DNA of 64,000 nucleotides from Berghia stephanieae (GCA_034508935.3 CM067448.1:45561766-45625765); one strand, 5' to 3'; positions 44,701 to 48,888 are shown, counted from the first letter of the stretch. Numbers and translations are program-made. Notes: generated by a model not told the origin, from the letters alone.

Positions 44701-45702
44701 AAAATCATTTTAATGTCTACCAACTGATTCTGATATATTATATGTAGAAAAATTATTAATACCGTGTGGATCTGGATCGACTAGTAATAATAATATAAAT
44801 TTAAACTTTTGGCTTTTGGAAGAAAACTTGGCGCCCCTCAAAATACAAAGTGTAAAAGAAGAAACTGATTGGCGCCCCTCAAAATACAAAGTGTAAAAGA
44901 AGAAACTACAAGTCATCAAGTCATCACAAAGTGTTCTTGGTTATAGCTAGATTCTAGGTTATCTTTTATCTAGTCTCTAGTAAAAGCATCTTTTTAAAAG
45001 TAATAAAAATAAAAGTAATCTAAAAGTAACCAAAGTAAACAGTCTATAATCAAAGTAAACGCGCAAAAAAAAAAAAAAAAAAGAAAAAGAAAAGTAAAGA
45101 AATCTATAAACTACTAACTACTAAACTAAGACTAAGACCTCTACCTATATTTAAATTATATAAATTACTAATGCCAGAGAAGTGATCATTATGATTCTCA
45201 ATTGTAATGTAAAATTCCTTAATTTTCAAAATTCGAAATAAATTCTAATTCTACTTTTTTTCAAACTTTCACACCTCATTGATCATTTAAAAACTTACCA
45301 GGCTTGGAGTTGGAGCCGTCCTCCACCTGAAACATAAAGAAAATGATAAAATTCAGTAACGAAGGCCCATCCAGATATTAAAAATCAGATAATTGTTAAT
45401 TTAACACTCAAACAAAGCATATTGAGACAACAACTCTGTGTTTACTTGAGTATCTGCGCATTCAAATAACAACTTGAGGTTATCTGCCATTGATTCTGTC
45501 AAGGAAAATGCGGACTTTAGAAAATTTTCACAGCCATCTTGGACTTAGCCTGAGAAACGAGGTTATTCACGATGATTATATTACAAGCAAACAACATCTC
45601 AAGAAACCTACAATAAATATATTCTCACTTCAAAATGATCTTTATTACAATTAGACTTACACTGGACGCCTGAGAAGACTGGTCATCGGTCAAATTCGAC
45701 AT
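6256..45702 (-). CDS. TOP1: DNA topoisomerase I (type IB), complete 20-exon gene
   Basis: This nuclear enzyme relaxes positive and negative supercoils by nicking one strand through a 3'-phosphotyrosine, controlled rotation and religation. Exons (high to low): 45702-45661, 45326-45299, 40877-39919, 38661-38540, 34934-34835, 34601-34507, 34281-34166, 30145-30024, 29365-29243, 27770-27583, 26898-26754, 25401-25258, 24475-24337, 24075-23960, 23605-23491, 19048-18921, 12820-12726, 11689-11611, 7574-7504, 6358-6256. The sum is 3030 nt, 1009 aa. Catalytic residues match human R488, K532, R590, H632 and Y723 as R732, K776, R834, H876 and Y967: a constant +244 offset, so there is no indel from the first catalytic Arg to the C-terminus. 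Order: long disordered N-terminus (1 to about 440, against about 200 in human), core, Lys/Glu-rich linker (about 880-956) and C-terminal Tyr domain ending FKF. The first ATG was chosen because exon 1 reads [14 protein letters not shown] before a consensus GTAAGT. Confidence 0.97.
6359..7503. other. TOP1 intron 19
   Basis: AT-rich intron with a strong hairpin close to its 5' splice site (7380-7490). Nothing else recognised. Confidence 0.6.
7380..7490. mobile_element. Near-perfect inverted repeat (about 100 bp) in TOP1 intron 19
   Basis: Arms at about 7394-7432 and 7434-7472 read ATTCCTGTGACTTATTTC...ATAAAA against its reverse complement with one mismatch in the core (TGTGAC versus TATGAC). 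Shorter outer matches CTTCTTA/TAAGAAG extend the pairing. It is probably a tiny MITE. The near edge lies about 14-30 nt from the exon 19 donor. Confidence 0.6.
7504..7574 (-). CDS. TOP1: TOP1 exon 19 (catalytic tyrosine)
   Basis: Encodes residues 953-975 with the active-site motif SKLNYLDPR; Tyr967 corresponds to human Tyr723. Acceptor CTTCAG, donor GTGAGT, exit phase 2 (the Trp codon is completed by exon 20). Confidence 0.97.
7908..8082. repeat. GAA microsatellite running into a GAT microsatellite
   Basis: About 42 GAA triplets (7908-8034) with a few interruptions are followed by about 15 GAT triplets (8034-8082). On the TOP1 sense strand this is TTC then ATC. The homopolymer open frames here (poly-Arg, poly-Ser and so on) are artefacts of the repeat. 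Confidence 0.95.
8349..8434. repeat. GT, poly-G and GA simple repeats
   Basis: (GT)n, then a G run of about 17, then (GA)n to about 8434. These lie in TOP1 intron 18. Confidence 0.95.
8435..8925 (-). repeat. Diverged R1 copy containing an internal palindrome
   Basis: Carries the R1 landmarks in order: CACGGCGCTAGCTTCAC..., GAAAAGGTGAGACTGGTTC, CTCACCAAGACACAAGCACAG, AGAGAGATGATTTACGAGG, TGTTTCCCTCCCTGCC and a final ATCCCACCAGG. At 8580-8673 the segment GACCTCAAACTAACTA...TAGTTAGCTTGAGGTC is an inverted repeat with arms of about 40 nt, not present in the other copies. Confidence 0.7.
8947..9425. repeat. GTGGTGGTTGTAG-type minisatellite, two blocks
   Basis: Irregular tandem GTGGTGGTTGTAGTAG/GATGATG units at about 8947-9062 and 9285-9425, separated by a segment beginning CAGGGGTGAG. 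The same unit makes up the large tracts at 15.4-18.5 kb. Confidence 0.8.
9426..9480. mobile_element. Isolated terminus resembling the 20066-22228 element
   Basis: CAGGCCTGTAAATGG followed by AAATTGTCGGAACTTTTT resembles the left subterminal region of the element at 20066 (AAATTGTCTGAACTTTTT). No matching right end or duplication was found, so this is an end fragment at best. Confidence 0.35.
9780..9957. repeat. Long GAA/AGA microsatellite
   Basis: About 59 AGA triplets with two small interruptions (AGAGAGAAG, GAGG). On the TOP1 sense strand this is a TTC tract in intron 18. Confidence 0.97.
10053..10594 (-). mobile_element. R1 retroposon, full-length 542-bp copy
   Basis: Flanked by an exact 13-bp target-site duplication, AAATTCTATTGTT, at 10040-10052 and 10595-10607. 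The plus-strand left end is T-rich (an A-rich 3' tail when read on the minus strand), which fits LINE-driven target-primed insertion. The 3' tail holds the hairpin GGCGCT...AGCGCC. The opposite end holds CCTCCCTGCCCACTATGGGAGG. No ORF. I do not see a clear tRNA-type promoter, so SINE class is not assigned. Confidence 0.9.
10760..11098 (-). mobile_element. R2 retroposon, 339-bp copy
   Basis: Exact 11-bp target-site duplication TTATTAAGCAG at 10749-10759 and 11099-11109. It is nearly identical to the copy at 19306-19645. Read on the minus strand it starts GGCGGGTGGTTGGATGGG (A-box-like) with GTACGATCC (B-box-like) about 55 nt further, and ends in a CAAACAAACA-rich tail. The tail hairpin is GGTCTCT...AGAGACC. 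It is probably a tRNA-related SINE. Confidence 0.88.
11211..11510 (-). pseudogene. CR1/L2-like LINE 3' end
   Basis: On the minus strand about 11400-11480 encodes a piece reading [16 protein letters not shown], the conserved LW(N/R)SLP C-terminal motif of CR1/L2-type LINEs, with in-frame stops after it. The 3' end has AAAGCGCTTTGAGATTAAG and a short (TTA)n tail at 11213-11222, as this LINE group has. A truncated dead copy in TOP1 intron 18. Confidence 0.65.
11611..11689 (-). CDS. TOP1: TOP1 exon 18 (linker domain)
   Basis: Encodes residues 926-952, with [17 protein letters not shown] matching the second helix of the human linker coiled coil. Entry phase 2, exit phase 0, donor GTAGGA. The acceptor is CATCATCAG and is preceded directly by microsatellite (see 11690-11784). 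Confidence 0.95.
11690..11784. repeat. AAT microsatellite forming the 3' end of TOP1 intron 17
   Basis: About 26 AAT units lie between 11705 and 11784. In TOP1 orientation these are ATT repeats, followed by CATTATCATCATCATCAG and then exon 18, so the usual pyrimidine tract is replaced by repeat sequence. Confidence 0.95.
11824..12320 (-). repeat. Diverged R1 copy
   Basis: Follows the R1 order from TTTGTTTGCTTTTAATGG through ATTCCAAGAGCATACCATC to CCCTGCCCACTATGGGAGG at 12285-12303. The tail hairpin is decayed (the stem halves are lost). No clear target duplication. Located in TOP1 intron 17. Confidence 0.8.
12726..12820 (-). CDS. TOP1: TOP1 exon 17 (linker domain)
   Basis: Encodes residues 895-925, a Lys-rich helix ([20 protein letters not shown]) matching the first arm of the linker coiled coil. 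Acceptor CAAAAG, donor GTAAGG, exit phase 2. The linker steers controlled strand rotation in type IB enzymes. Confidence 0.94.
12821..13685. other. TOP1 intron 16, proximal part
   Basis: AT-rich intron sequence. A 67-codon and a 106-codon open frame overlap on opposite strands at 13325-13645, with no family resemblance. Confidence 0.5.
13686..15197. mobile_element. TIR element E1 (1.5 kb), 6-bp target duplication
   Basis: Perfect 14-bp terminal inverted repeats CAGACCTGCCAACC, flanked by an exact 6-bp duplication AATTCA (13680-13685 and 15198-15203). No coding capacity seen. Inside are a 55-bp tandem duplication (about 13998-14108), a GTGGTGGTTGTAG minisatellite (14104-14285) and the opposite-strand version CTACTACTAC (14441-14571). 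The region 14930-15010 is homologous to 33500-33600 inside the larger element E3, so both belong to one family. Confidence 0.85.
14104..14571. repeat. Inverted minisatellite blocks inside E1
   Basis: The GT-rich block 14104-14285 and the CA-rich block 14441-14571 are the same triplet-based unit on opposite strands. Confidence 0.75.
15208..15420. repeat. Interspersed repeat unit beginning CAGAGACGCCAA (copy 1)
   Basis: CAGAGACGCCAATTTTC, then GACACCACTCGGAGGAA, then ACACATTGCCAAATACAA, shared in the same order with 16457-16612. It starts 5 bp after the E1 duplication. It resembles one end of a TIR element; no matching other end was found. Confidence 0.6.
15434..15840. repeat. GTGGTGGTTGTAG-type minisatellite
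   Basis: Irregular units of GTGGTGGTGGTTGTAGTAG and GTGATGATGATG. The His/Thr/Ser/Tyr-rich open frames on the minus strand are repeat translations, not genes. Confidence 0.85.
15841..16163. repeat. GA simple repeats, two blocks
   Basis: (GA)n at about 15852-15938 and 16098-16162, each preceded by a short GT run. An R1 tail fragment (AAAGGGTTTTTACGGCGCTTGCAACAC split by drift) follows at about 16185-16215. Confidence 0.9.
16209..16455. repeat. GTGGTGGTTGTAG-type minisatellite
   Basis: Continuation of the same unit, ending abruptly at the CAGAGACGCCAA terminus at 16457. Confidence 0.8.
16457..16612. repeat. Interspersed repeat unit beginning CAGAGACGCCAA (copy 2)
   Basis: Same order of blocks as 15208-15420, including GACACCACTCGTAGGAA and ACACATTGCCAAATACAATC. 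It is sandwiched between two minisatellite blocks. Confidence 0.6.
16620..18508. repeat. Main minisatellite tract (about 1.9 kb)
   Basis: A long array based on GTGGTGGTGGTTGTAG, GTAGTGGTAG and GATGATGATGTG. It is interrupted once at 18058-18199 by a non-repetitive insert bearing G runs. It lies in TOP1 intron 16. Strand composition is extreme: almost no C on the plus strand. Confidence 0.9.
18058..18199. repeat. Insert in the minisatellite, copy 1 (ends ...GGCATCACTG)
   Basis: G run, then TATCCTTGGA, CGGAATTTGACGG, GCTCCAGACCGGA and GGAGTTTTGGCATCACTG. The end, read inward as CAGTGATGCCAAAACTCC, looks like a CAG-type transposon terminus. A second copy lies at 18509-18667. Confidence 0.6.
18509..18667. 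repeat. Insert next to the minisatellite, copy 2 (ends ...GGCATCACTG)
   Basis: Same order as copy 1 (G run, ATCCTTGGAACA, GGAATTCGACGG, GCTCCAGACCGGA, GAGTTTTGGCATCACTG) with scattered differences. It marks the end of the array. Confidence 0.6.
18921..19048 (-). CDS. TOP1: TOP1 exon 16 (catalytic His)
   Basis: Encodes residues 852-894 with [18 protein letters not shown]; His876 corresponds to human His632. Acceptor ATTTCAG. The donor reads AAAAAG|GTTACT, well away from GTRAGT, but it is the only site that keeps the frame into exon 17 and avoids the stop six codons later. Confidence 0.94.
19306..19645 (-). mobile_element. R2 retroposon, 340-bp copy
   Basis: Exact 12-bp target-site duplication AAATAAAAACTT at 19294-19305 and 19646-19657. 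About 97% identical by eye to 10760-11098, so both insertions look recent. Located in TOP1 intron 15. Confidence 0.9.
19752..20060 (-). repeat. Diverged R1 3' fragments (two tail copies)
   Basis: A short tail piece at 19752-19802 (CACTTGCAACATTTTAGG) is followed by a second beginning TTTGTTTTTTAAGAGTTTTAAAGCGC at about 19807 and running into an R1-like body to 20060. It is cut off where E4's left duplication begins. Confidence 0.65.
20790..21224. mobile_element. TIR element E2 (435 bp) nested in E4, 6-bp target duplication
   Basis: Ends CAGAGCTGCCAACC and (inverted) CAGAGCTGCTAACC, 13 of 14 matching, with exact AAAATA at 20784-20789 and 21225-21230. Subterminal GGGTACAATC and GCGTACAATTC repeats. 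No coding capacity. Confidence 0.8.
21620..21781 (-). pseudogene. Possible transposase first-exon remnant within E4
   Basis: The minus-strand frame opens with an ATG at 21781-21779 ([12 protein letters not shown]...) and includes [15 protein letters not shown] and [15 protein letters not shown]. This resembles the N-terminus of a class of transposon-encoded proteins in invertebrates, where a xRNxFxWxW block and a KxxKPGxAxC block lead into a C-x2-C zinc-binding motif. Here the expected Cys pair is absent after the PGAAF segment and no later domain is recognisable. The position inside E4 supports transposon origin. The family match is from memory. Confidence 0.4.
22431..22972 (-). mobile_element. 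R1 retroposon, full-length 542-bp copy
   Basis: Exact 12-bp target-site duplication TAAGATGAATCA at 22419-22430 and 22973-22984. Same length as the copy at 10053-10594. Tail hairpin GGCGCT...CAGCGCC is intact with loop TTGCAACACATTAAGGTCAAAT (slightly changed). Located in TOP1 intron 15. Confidence 0.9.
23491..23605 (-). CDS. TOP1: TOP1 exon 15 (second catalytic Arg)
   Basis: Encodes residues 814-851, including [12 protein letters not shown]; Arg834 corresponds to human Arg590. Donor GTAAGT, exit phase 1. Confidence 0.96.
23960..24075 (-). CDS. TOP1: TOP1 exon 14 (catalytic Lys)
   Basis: Encodes residues 775-813, beginning GKDSIRYQN; Lys776 corresponds to human Lys532. It continues through [19 protein letters not shown] to DRLN. 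Donor GTAAGT. Confidence 0.97.
24198..24255 (-). repeat. R4 SINE 3' tail fragment
   Basis: TTCAGTGCCATTTGGCCCATG...CCATAGTG matches the tail of the R4 SINEs at 49906-50157 and 58698-58745. Confidence 0.6.
24337..24475 (-). CDS. TOP1: TOP1 exon 13 (first catalytic Arg)
   Basis: Encodes residues 729-774, beginning LALRAGNEK (Arg732, human Arg488) and including [15 protein letters not shown]. Donor GTATGT, exit phase 1. Confidence 0.97.
24476..25257. other. TOP1 intron 12, with a possible Penelope-type repeat core
   Basis: Mostly AT-rich. At about 24900-24930, GCTGAAGAAGGG...GAGCCTAAAAC resembles the decayed hammerhead-like core carried by some retroelement terminal repeats. Low confidence. 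Confidence 0.35.
25258..25401 (-). CDS. TOP1: TOP1 exon 12 (core domain)
   Basis: Encodes residues 681-728: [14 protein letters not shown] through [12 protein letters not shown]. Phase 0 at both ends, donor GTATGT. Confidence 0.97.
25402..26753. other. TOP1 intron 11, nothing recognised
   Basis: 1.35 kb of AT-rich sequence with no repeat family or gene that I could identify. A 63-codon frame at 25864-26055 is unsupported. Confidence 0.5.
26754..26898 (-). CDS. TOP1: TOP1 exon 11 (core domain)
   Basis: Encodes residues 632-680: [20 protein letters not shown], then the [13 protein letters not shown] block. Acceptor CAACAG, donor GTAGGT. Confidence 0.97.
26899..27582. other. TOP1 intron 10
   Basis: A 20-bp direct repeat GAGAAATTAATAATGAACTT at about 27421-27459 and an A run near 27350. 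Nothing else recognised. Confidence 0.5.
27583..27770 (-). CDS. TOP1: TOP1 exon 10 (core domain)
   Basis: Encodes residues 570-631, with [38 protein letters not shown] and the [13 protein letters not shown] block, among the most conserved stretches of the TOP1 core. Donor GTAAGC, exit phase 2. Open frames on other strands and frames here are shadows. Confidence 0.97.
28018..28560 (-). pseudogene. CR1/L2-like LINE 3' end
   Basis: Minus-strand translation shows [29 protein letters not shown] and [18 protein letters not shown], the classic C-terminal reverse-transcriptase tail of CR1/L2 LINEs. The 3' UTR has AAAGCGCTTAGAGCC and GTGCTATATAAATGCCATT and ends in (ATT)n at 28020-28060. It is 5'-truncated. 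The frame drifts after [10 protein letters not shown]. Located in TOP1 intron 9. Confidence 0.85.
28561..29242. other. TOP1 intron 9, distal part
   Basis: Two overlapping open frames at 28794-29066 lie on opposite strands without recognisable family features. Not called as genes. Confidence 0.45.
29243..29365 (-). CDS. TOP1: TOP1 exon 9 (core domain)
   Basis: Encodes residues 529-569: [18 protein letters not shown] to AMSKEEKQ. Phase 0 at both ends. Confidence 0.95.
29366..30023. other. TOP1 intron 8, nothing recognised
   Basis: AT-rich with short homopolymers only. Confidence 0.5.
30024..30145 (-). CDS. TOP1: TOP1 exon 8 (core domain)
   Basis: Encodes residues 488-528: [20 protein letters not shown] then FFKDWRK, closely matching human EEVATFFAKMLDHEYTTKEIF...FFKDWRK. 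Acceptor CTCATAG, donor GTAAGA. Confidence 0.97.
32666..32698. repeat. Poly-G run (about 33 nt)
   Basis: Uninterrupted G homopolymer on the plus strand (C on the TOP1 sense strand) inside E3. It may also mark an assembly weak point. Confidence 0.95.
33718..33790. repeat. AAT microsatellite
   Basis: About 22 AAT units inside the right arm of E3. Confidence 0.95.
34166..34281 (-). CDS. TOP1: TOP1 exon 7 (start of core domain)
   Basis: Encodes residues 449-487: [20 protein letters not shown] then [11 protein letters not shown], aligned to human [38 protein letters not shown]. Exit phase 1. Confidence 0.96.
34507..34601 (-). CDS. TOP1: TOP1 exon 6 (nuclear localisation region)
   Basis: Encodes residues 418-448. 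[19 protein letters not shown] is a plausible bipartite nuclear localisation signal. The exon ends in the WRWW aromatic motif (human WKWW) that opens the DNA-binding part. Donor GTGGGT, exit phase 2. Confidence 0.94.
34835..34934 (-). CDS. TOP1: TOP1 exon 5 (Lys-rich N-terminal region)
   Basis: Encodes residues 384-417: Lys/Ala/Pro-rich ([20 protein letters not shown]). Low complexity, so it is supported mainly by phase continuity and clean splice sites (TTCCAG acceptor, GTAAGT donor). Confidence 0.9.
35141..35265. repeat. Purine-rich GGA/GAGGAT tract
   Basis: 125 bp almost entirely A and G on the plus strand, imperfect triplet and hexamer repeats. On the TOP1 sense strand it is a pyrimidine tract about 200 bp downstream of the exon 5... 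exon 4 side boundary region. The acidic open frame is an artefact. Confidence 0.9.
35671..35780 (-). repeat. R1 fragment
   Basis: CCACAGACTGTTTCTCCCTC, CCAGCCAGGGCTAGGA and AATCAAGTAATCTC follow the order of the R1 5' half. Both ends are lost. Confidence 0.6.
36030..36341. mobile_element. TIR element E6 (312 bp), 6-bp target duplication
   Basis: Perfect 12-bp terminal inverted repeats CAGTGATGATAC, flanked by exact AGTTAT at 36024-36029 and 36342-36347. Both halves carry GGAGGAAA(A) and CGGAAAA-type subterminal repeats. No coding capacity. Related to E7 (54901-55186). Confidence 0.85.
36438..36485. repeat. Short GTGGTGGTTGTAG minisatellite patch
   Basis: GATGATGTGGTGGTGGTTGT type units, same as the 16-18 kb tract. 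Confidence 0.75.
37225..38484. pseudogene. LINE with inverted 5' part (twin-priming structure)
   Basis: Plus-strand 37495-38484 encodes the reverse-transcriptase middle: [55 protein letters not shown], then after a frame break the YVDDT catalytic box, and later [13 protein letters not shown] and [20 protein letters not shown]. Minus-strand 37460-37233 encodes what should follow: [17 protein letters not shown] and (shifted frame) [18 protein letters not shown] to a stop at 37233, with a GATGATGA-like tail. The 3' segment is thus in minus orientation and the upstream segment inverted beside it. At least two frame breaks make it inactive. The clade is uncertain (RTE-like tail). Confidence 0.8.
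38540..38661 (-). CDS. TOP1: TOP1 exon 4 (acidic N-terminal region)
   Basis: Encodes residues 344-383: [20 protein letters not shown] followed by a run of Glu and Asp and then VPLLA. Donor GTATGG, exit phase 2. Acidic/basic alternation is usual for the TOP1 N-terminal domain. Confidence 0.92.
38662..39366. other. TOP1 intron 3, distal part
   Basis: AT-rich with an A run near 38670. Nothing recognised. Confidence 0.5.
39367..39870 (-). repeat. R1 copy, near full length, diverged
   Basis: Runs from TTTTAAAGGGTTTTGCGGCA through TTCCAAGAGCACACCATC to CCTGCCCACCATGGGAGGTC at 39831-39850. The tail stem halves are degraded. No clear target duplication. In TOP1 intron 3. Confidence 0.8.
39919..40877 (-). 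CDS. TOP1: TOP1 exon 3 (long Ser/His/Lys-rich N-terminal exon)
   Basis: A 959-nt exon encoding residues 24-343, by far the longest. Residues about 48-252 are a low-complexity tract of Ser runs broken by KH, DKH, HRD and KDG words. It recalls the HKDKHKD-rich human N-terminus but is much larger and Ser-dominated. Residues 288-323 contain five SPVKK units (Ser 289, 297, 304, 311, 318). It ends in [10 protein letters not shown] and KPL. Acceptor GTTCACAG, donor GTAAGT. Opposite-strand and shifted frames of 220 aa here are shadows. Confidence 0.93.
41544..41892. repeat. GT, poly-G and GA simple-repeat block
   Basis: (GT)n, G run (41567-41583), irregular GA-rich stretch with a clean (GA)n around 41715-41770, a second G run, a second (GT)n at 41820-41850 and GGGGGA units. 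No coding content. Confidence 0.95.
42953..43055 (+). repeat. R3 SINE 3' fragment
   Basis: TTGTCTAACAGGTGCCATG, TGTTGCTGTTGGCTTGGG and TTTGAGCACTTTTAGTGG ATATTGCGC match the R3 tail seen at 49309-49518 and 59675-59922. The final ATATAAAAGC is degraded. Confidence 0.65.
44346..44400. repeat. AT dinucleotide repeat
   Basis: (AT)n with two small interruptions. Confidence 0.9.
44829..44907. repeat. Tandem duplication of about 40 bp
   Basis: TTGGCGCCCCTCAAAATACA through GAAGAAACT occurs twice in immediate succession with no visible difference, so the duplication is recent. Confidence 0.9.
45299..45326 (-). CDS. TOP1: TOP1 exon 2 (28-nt micro-exon)
   Basis: Encodes VEDGSNSKP plus one base. Acceptor GTTTCAG, donor GTAAGT. 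It links exon 1 (phase 0) to exon 3 (which needs one leading base) exactly. Confidence 0.88.
45661..45702 (-). CDS. TOP1: TOP1 exon 1 (start codon)
   Basis: Encodes [14 protein letters not shown] followed by GTAAGT. The acidic/Ser start resembles other metazoan TOP1 proteins. The ATG is preceded by TTGAAAA; no in-frame upstream ATG was noticed in the short leader. Confidence 0.9.
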
Positions 45703-45810
45703 TTTTCAAGAAATTCAACAAAGAAAATTCTGCTTTTAGTCGAGCTGCCGGTGAGATCTTGAAACAAAGTCCCAATTTTATACGTCTGAGCATGCGCAGT
45801 AGAAGAACTT
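45703..45810 (-). promoter_or_regulatory. TOP1: TOP1 core promoter candidate
   Basis: On the minus strand GTATAAAATTGGG (45771-45784) gives a TATA-like box about 75 nt upstream of the ATG, and ACTGCGCATGCTCA (about 45788-45801) just upstream is one or two mismatches from the NRF1 palindrome, common at housekeeping promoters. The transcription start is inferred, not seen. Confidence 0.5.
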
Positions 45811-46556
45811 AGCCGCAGACGAGGCTTGTTTTGCGTCAATGGTCGAAATATTTTCTAAGTCCCACGAGGAGGGAAACCAACGAGCAGTGGTAAACCAGCA
45901 GAACAAGAGACAAGCTATGGATTGATGAGAAGAGATACAAGTTAACTTTATAGCTTAGATTAAAATGTCGCTACAACGTTGGAGAAATAAATAAAATATA
46001 AGAAAATAAACATACAGATTTAAGGGAGGGAGATGTGAACGAAAAATTATATATTTAAAACACAATCTGTAAAATAAAACAGTTGTCTTGCATTACAAAA
46101 TAAAAAAGGTCTGCCGTTTTTACTTCCATATTTATTTTCTCATACCTTATTCTATCTGAGTTTGTCGAGCGAGCACTTCACTCAAAAGTAGAGGAGCTAA
46201 TTACGATTCCTTGTCCGATTGAAGCCTTTCCATACCTGATCCCTCCGTCCTCATTGAATAATTTGGGTAGCTGAGCCTGTTAGACGTGACAGAAAGTACC
46301 CCGCGACCGGCTAGCGTCCAATCCAAAAGGTGAAAAGCATTTTTACAATTCATTTAACATCTTGGAAACTGGATAAACGTCGGCTCCATGGACCATGTTT
46401 CTGGGCGACAATACTACAAGATATCCTTCCTTATTACAGAATAAACGATGTCCTCTTGTCCACGGGACCCTTTATTTGTCTTTGGATAGACACTTTGGAC
46501 GCATAAAAAAAGATGAAAGCCTCTACCTATAGCCAAAGCCACCATTCGCGAATGGA

Positions 46557-46618
46557 GGGGAGGAAGAAAGAAGAAAGAAGAAGAAGAAGAAAGAAGAAGA
46601 AGAAGAAGAAGAAGAAGA
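46557..46618. repeat. GAA microsatellite
   Basis: GAAGAAAGAAGAAAG followed by clean GAA units. Confidence 0.95.
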
Positions 46619-47761
46619 TATCGACAGATTCTTGCACATTTTTTACTAAAATTGATTCTCTAACATTTGCATACCGTATAAAAGAACAGACCGAAATTCT
46701 TTGTCCATGAAATACGAGTATTAAATTTTGAAAATAAGCTATAAAACTAAGCCAATATAATCTAACAGCATTATTCATGACAACATTCTAAAGTAATGAA
46801 AAAGATTTTAATTGTTATTATTGATTATAGTGTCATGGATAAAAAATATATTATAGATATTTGTAAGAAGACAAATTCCATCAAAAGTTCAACTATTCAC
46901 AATTTGTCCGAAGCCAATTTAAGAAAAACAATGATATAAAAAAAAATAATTCTGGGCGATAGTTGTTCATTTTGGTCTACGTCATAAAATATAGGCCTAT
47001 CGGAAATACACAGAGGAATTCAAGGAGATCGACGAGTATCGCAGGTCTGAGGGTCTGAAGAATCAAATCATTGTGGGTTCATAGGTGAAAAGGAAATGCT
47101 CTCAAACCAATGGAAAATATTGTCCATAACTAAAATTTGTTATTGACATAAGAGCGCACATACGTCGGTCTTGACCAACATGGAAGGATACAACAATTCC
47201 AGGAATTATACAGTAAGATCCTCGAGAAATTAAACAAAAACAGCAATTTTCAATCAAGTCATCATTTTTTTTTTCGTATATGAAAAACAATCAAACTGGA
47301 CTTCTTTAAATTCTAATCATGTTCACTTGAAAACAACGTTGAGAATTAGATAAAGATGGGCTTGAATGAAAATCAATTTAAACAATGTAGACCGGTTCAG
47401 GTTCATATCGTAATACTTAAGCAACTCAATATTCCCTTTAAAAAAAAATGTGCTTTCTTGTCTAAGACGAAATTTAAGATAGTTTGTCGCGTGAAAAAAA
47501 TATATACTGGCGCATGACCTCGGTTCGTAGAGCTCATTTTGACTAGTAGTCTATATTAAAATAGAGATGGAACATGGAATTGAAAGCCCATTGCATTGAA
47601 ATTGATAGTGGTTGGTATCTTCGAAAACGTATTTGCAGTTCTTATAACGGAACGCACTTATGGTCATGGAGTATACTTTCTTCTGGTTTTTACCTATGTT
47701 CCAACGATAAGCCAGTCAAAATGTGGGCAATCAGACATGTAAAAAACAACTTTTAAAAACT

Positions 47762-47830
47762 TGAGCTTTTATATAGTGGCAACATCCACTAAACGTGTTC
47801 AAAGCGCTTCACTCTTTATCATCGGACGGC
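47762..47830 (-). repeat. R3 SINE tail fragment
   Basis: GAGCTTTTATATAGTGGCAA and CATCCACTAAACGTGTTC, then AAAGCGCTTC, the reverse complement of the R3 tail. Confidence 0.65.
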
Positions 47831-48019
47831 ATTCCCTGAATGAGGTGAGGTCATTATAATATGTATGAGGACTACATTGATAGTTTTGGTTTAAAACTTT
47901 TTTTGATATCGCAATCTAAATAATATTGTGTGAGGAAAGGATGTGGGGTAGGGGGTTTTGCTTGGTAAAATAGCTTAGAACACGCCTTAAACTAATTTTA
48001 TAAACGTTAACACTACTTT

Positions 48020-48090
48020 GGTTGTTTTCCCGGAAGTTGACGGCTCTGTGTTGATTGTTGACAGTTGCCGGTTGTCTGCAAACTGCAATC
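48020..48090 (+). promoter_or_regulatory. PIGU: PIGU promoter/leader candidate with an ETS site
   Basis: TTCCCGGAAGTTGACGG (48028-48044) contains the ETS/GABP core CCGGAAGT about 55-60 nt before the ATG, a common element of TATA-less housekeeping promoters. No TATA box seen. Confidence 0.45.
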
Positions 48091-48223
48091 ATGGCTGCGG
48101 TTGGCATTTATGTTTTGACCCTGTTTGGGATTTTAATCCGTATTGGATTGACTTTTACATATTTGCCAGGATGGTTCCAGTCTAGATGTGAAGTGGTGAC
48201 ACCCTTGACTTCATGGGAACGAG
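48091..48223 (+). CDS. PIGU: PIGU exon 1
   Basis: Residues 1-44 plus one base: an N-terminal membrane segment ([17 protein letters not shown]), then [10 protein letters not shown], aligning with human VVSPLSSWKR. Donor GTATCG. Confidence 0.95.
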
Positions 48224-48580
48224 GTATCGTAATTTTTTGACTCTTACTACTGATCACTCATCTCTATCTCCTGCTTACTTTACACGGCACGGCTTACTGG
48301 AAACTGGAAATTACTTCATTATCATTCATTTAACTAACTTCAAATCCTTCACTCCTTCCTCCTCGGTCCCAGTCTCAGTTCAGTCCTCAGCCAGTCTCCT
48401 CCTCATCCTCCTCTCTCCTCCTCCTCCTCCTCCTCCTCTTCTTCTTCTTCTTCTTCTTCTTCTTCTTCTTCTTCTTCTTCTTCTTCTTCTTCTTCTTCTT
48501 CTTCTTCTTCTTCTTCTTCTTCTTCTTCTTCTTCTTCTTCCTTTTCTGCTAGATAGGACTGTTATTATTATTATTTATTA

Positions 48581-48636
<56 letters not shown>

Positions 48637-48772
48637 TATTATTATTATTATATTACCACTGTTATTTACCAAATTGAATTGTTGATGCCCCTGTACTGTA
48701 AAGCCAAAGTCAAAGCGCTCTTCTTCTGAGCACTTCCTCGTGATATGGAAGAGCGCTCAACATACTCAACAA

Positions 48773-48835
<63 letters not shown>

Positions 48836-48840
48836 TATTA

Positions 48841-48888
<48 letters not shown>

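Larger units (their letters stand above)
40878..45298. other. TOP1 intron 2 (4.4 kb)
   Basis: Contains GT/GA/poly-G repeats (41544-41892), a poly-C run (about 42481-42500), another C run (42911-42925), an R3 SINE tail (42953-43055), a CpG-richer motif cluster (43800-44100), an AT repeat (44346-44400), GA and G runs (44617-44674) and a 40-bp tandem duplication (44829-44907). The rest is unassigned. Confidence 0.7.
45811..47990. other. Intergenic interval between TOP1 and PIGU
   Basis: The two start codons lie 2.4 kb apart in divergent orientation. The interval contains a GAA repeat (46557-46618) and an R3 SINE tail (47762-47830). Open frames of 60-83 codons have no family resemblance. Otherwise unassigned. 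Confidence 0.55.

Noticed and set aside
48055-48090. Upstream in-frame extension of PIGU from position 48055
   Set aside because: The codon there is TTG, not ATG. The first ATG at 48091 aligns with the human start (MAA...).
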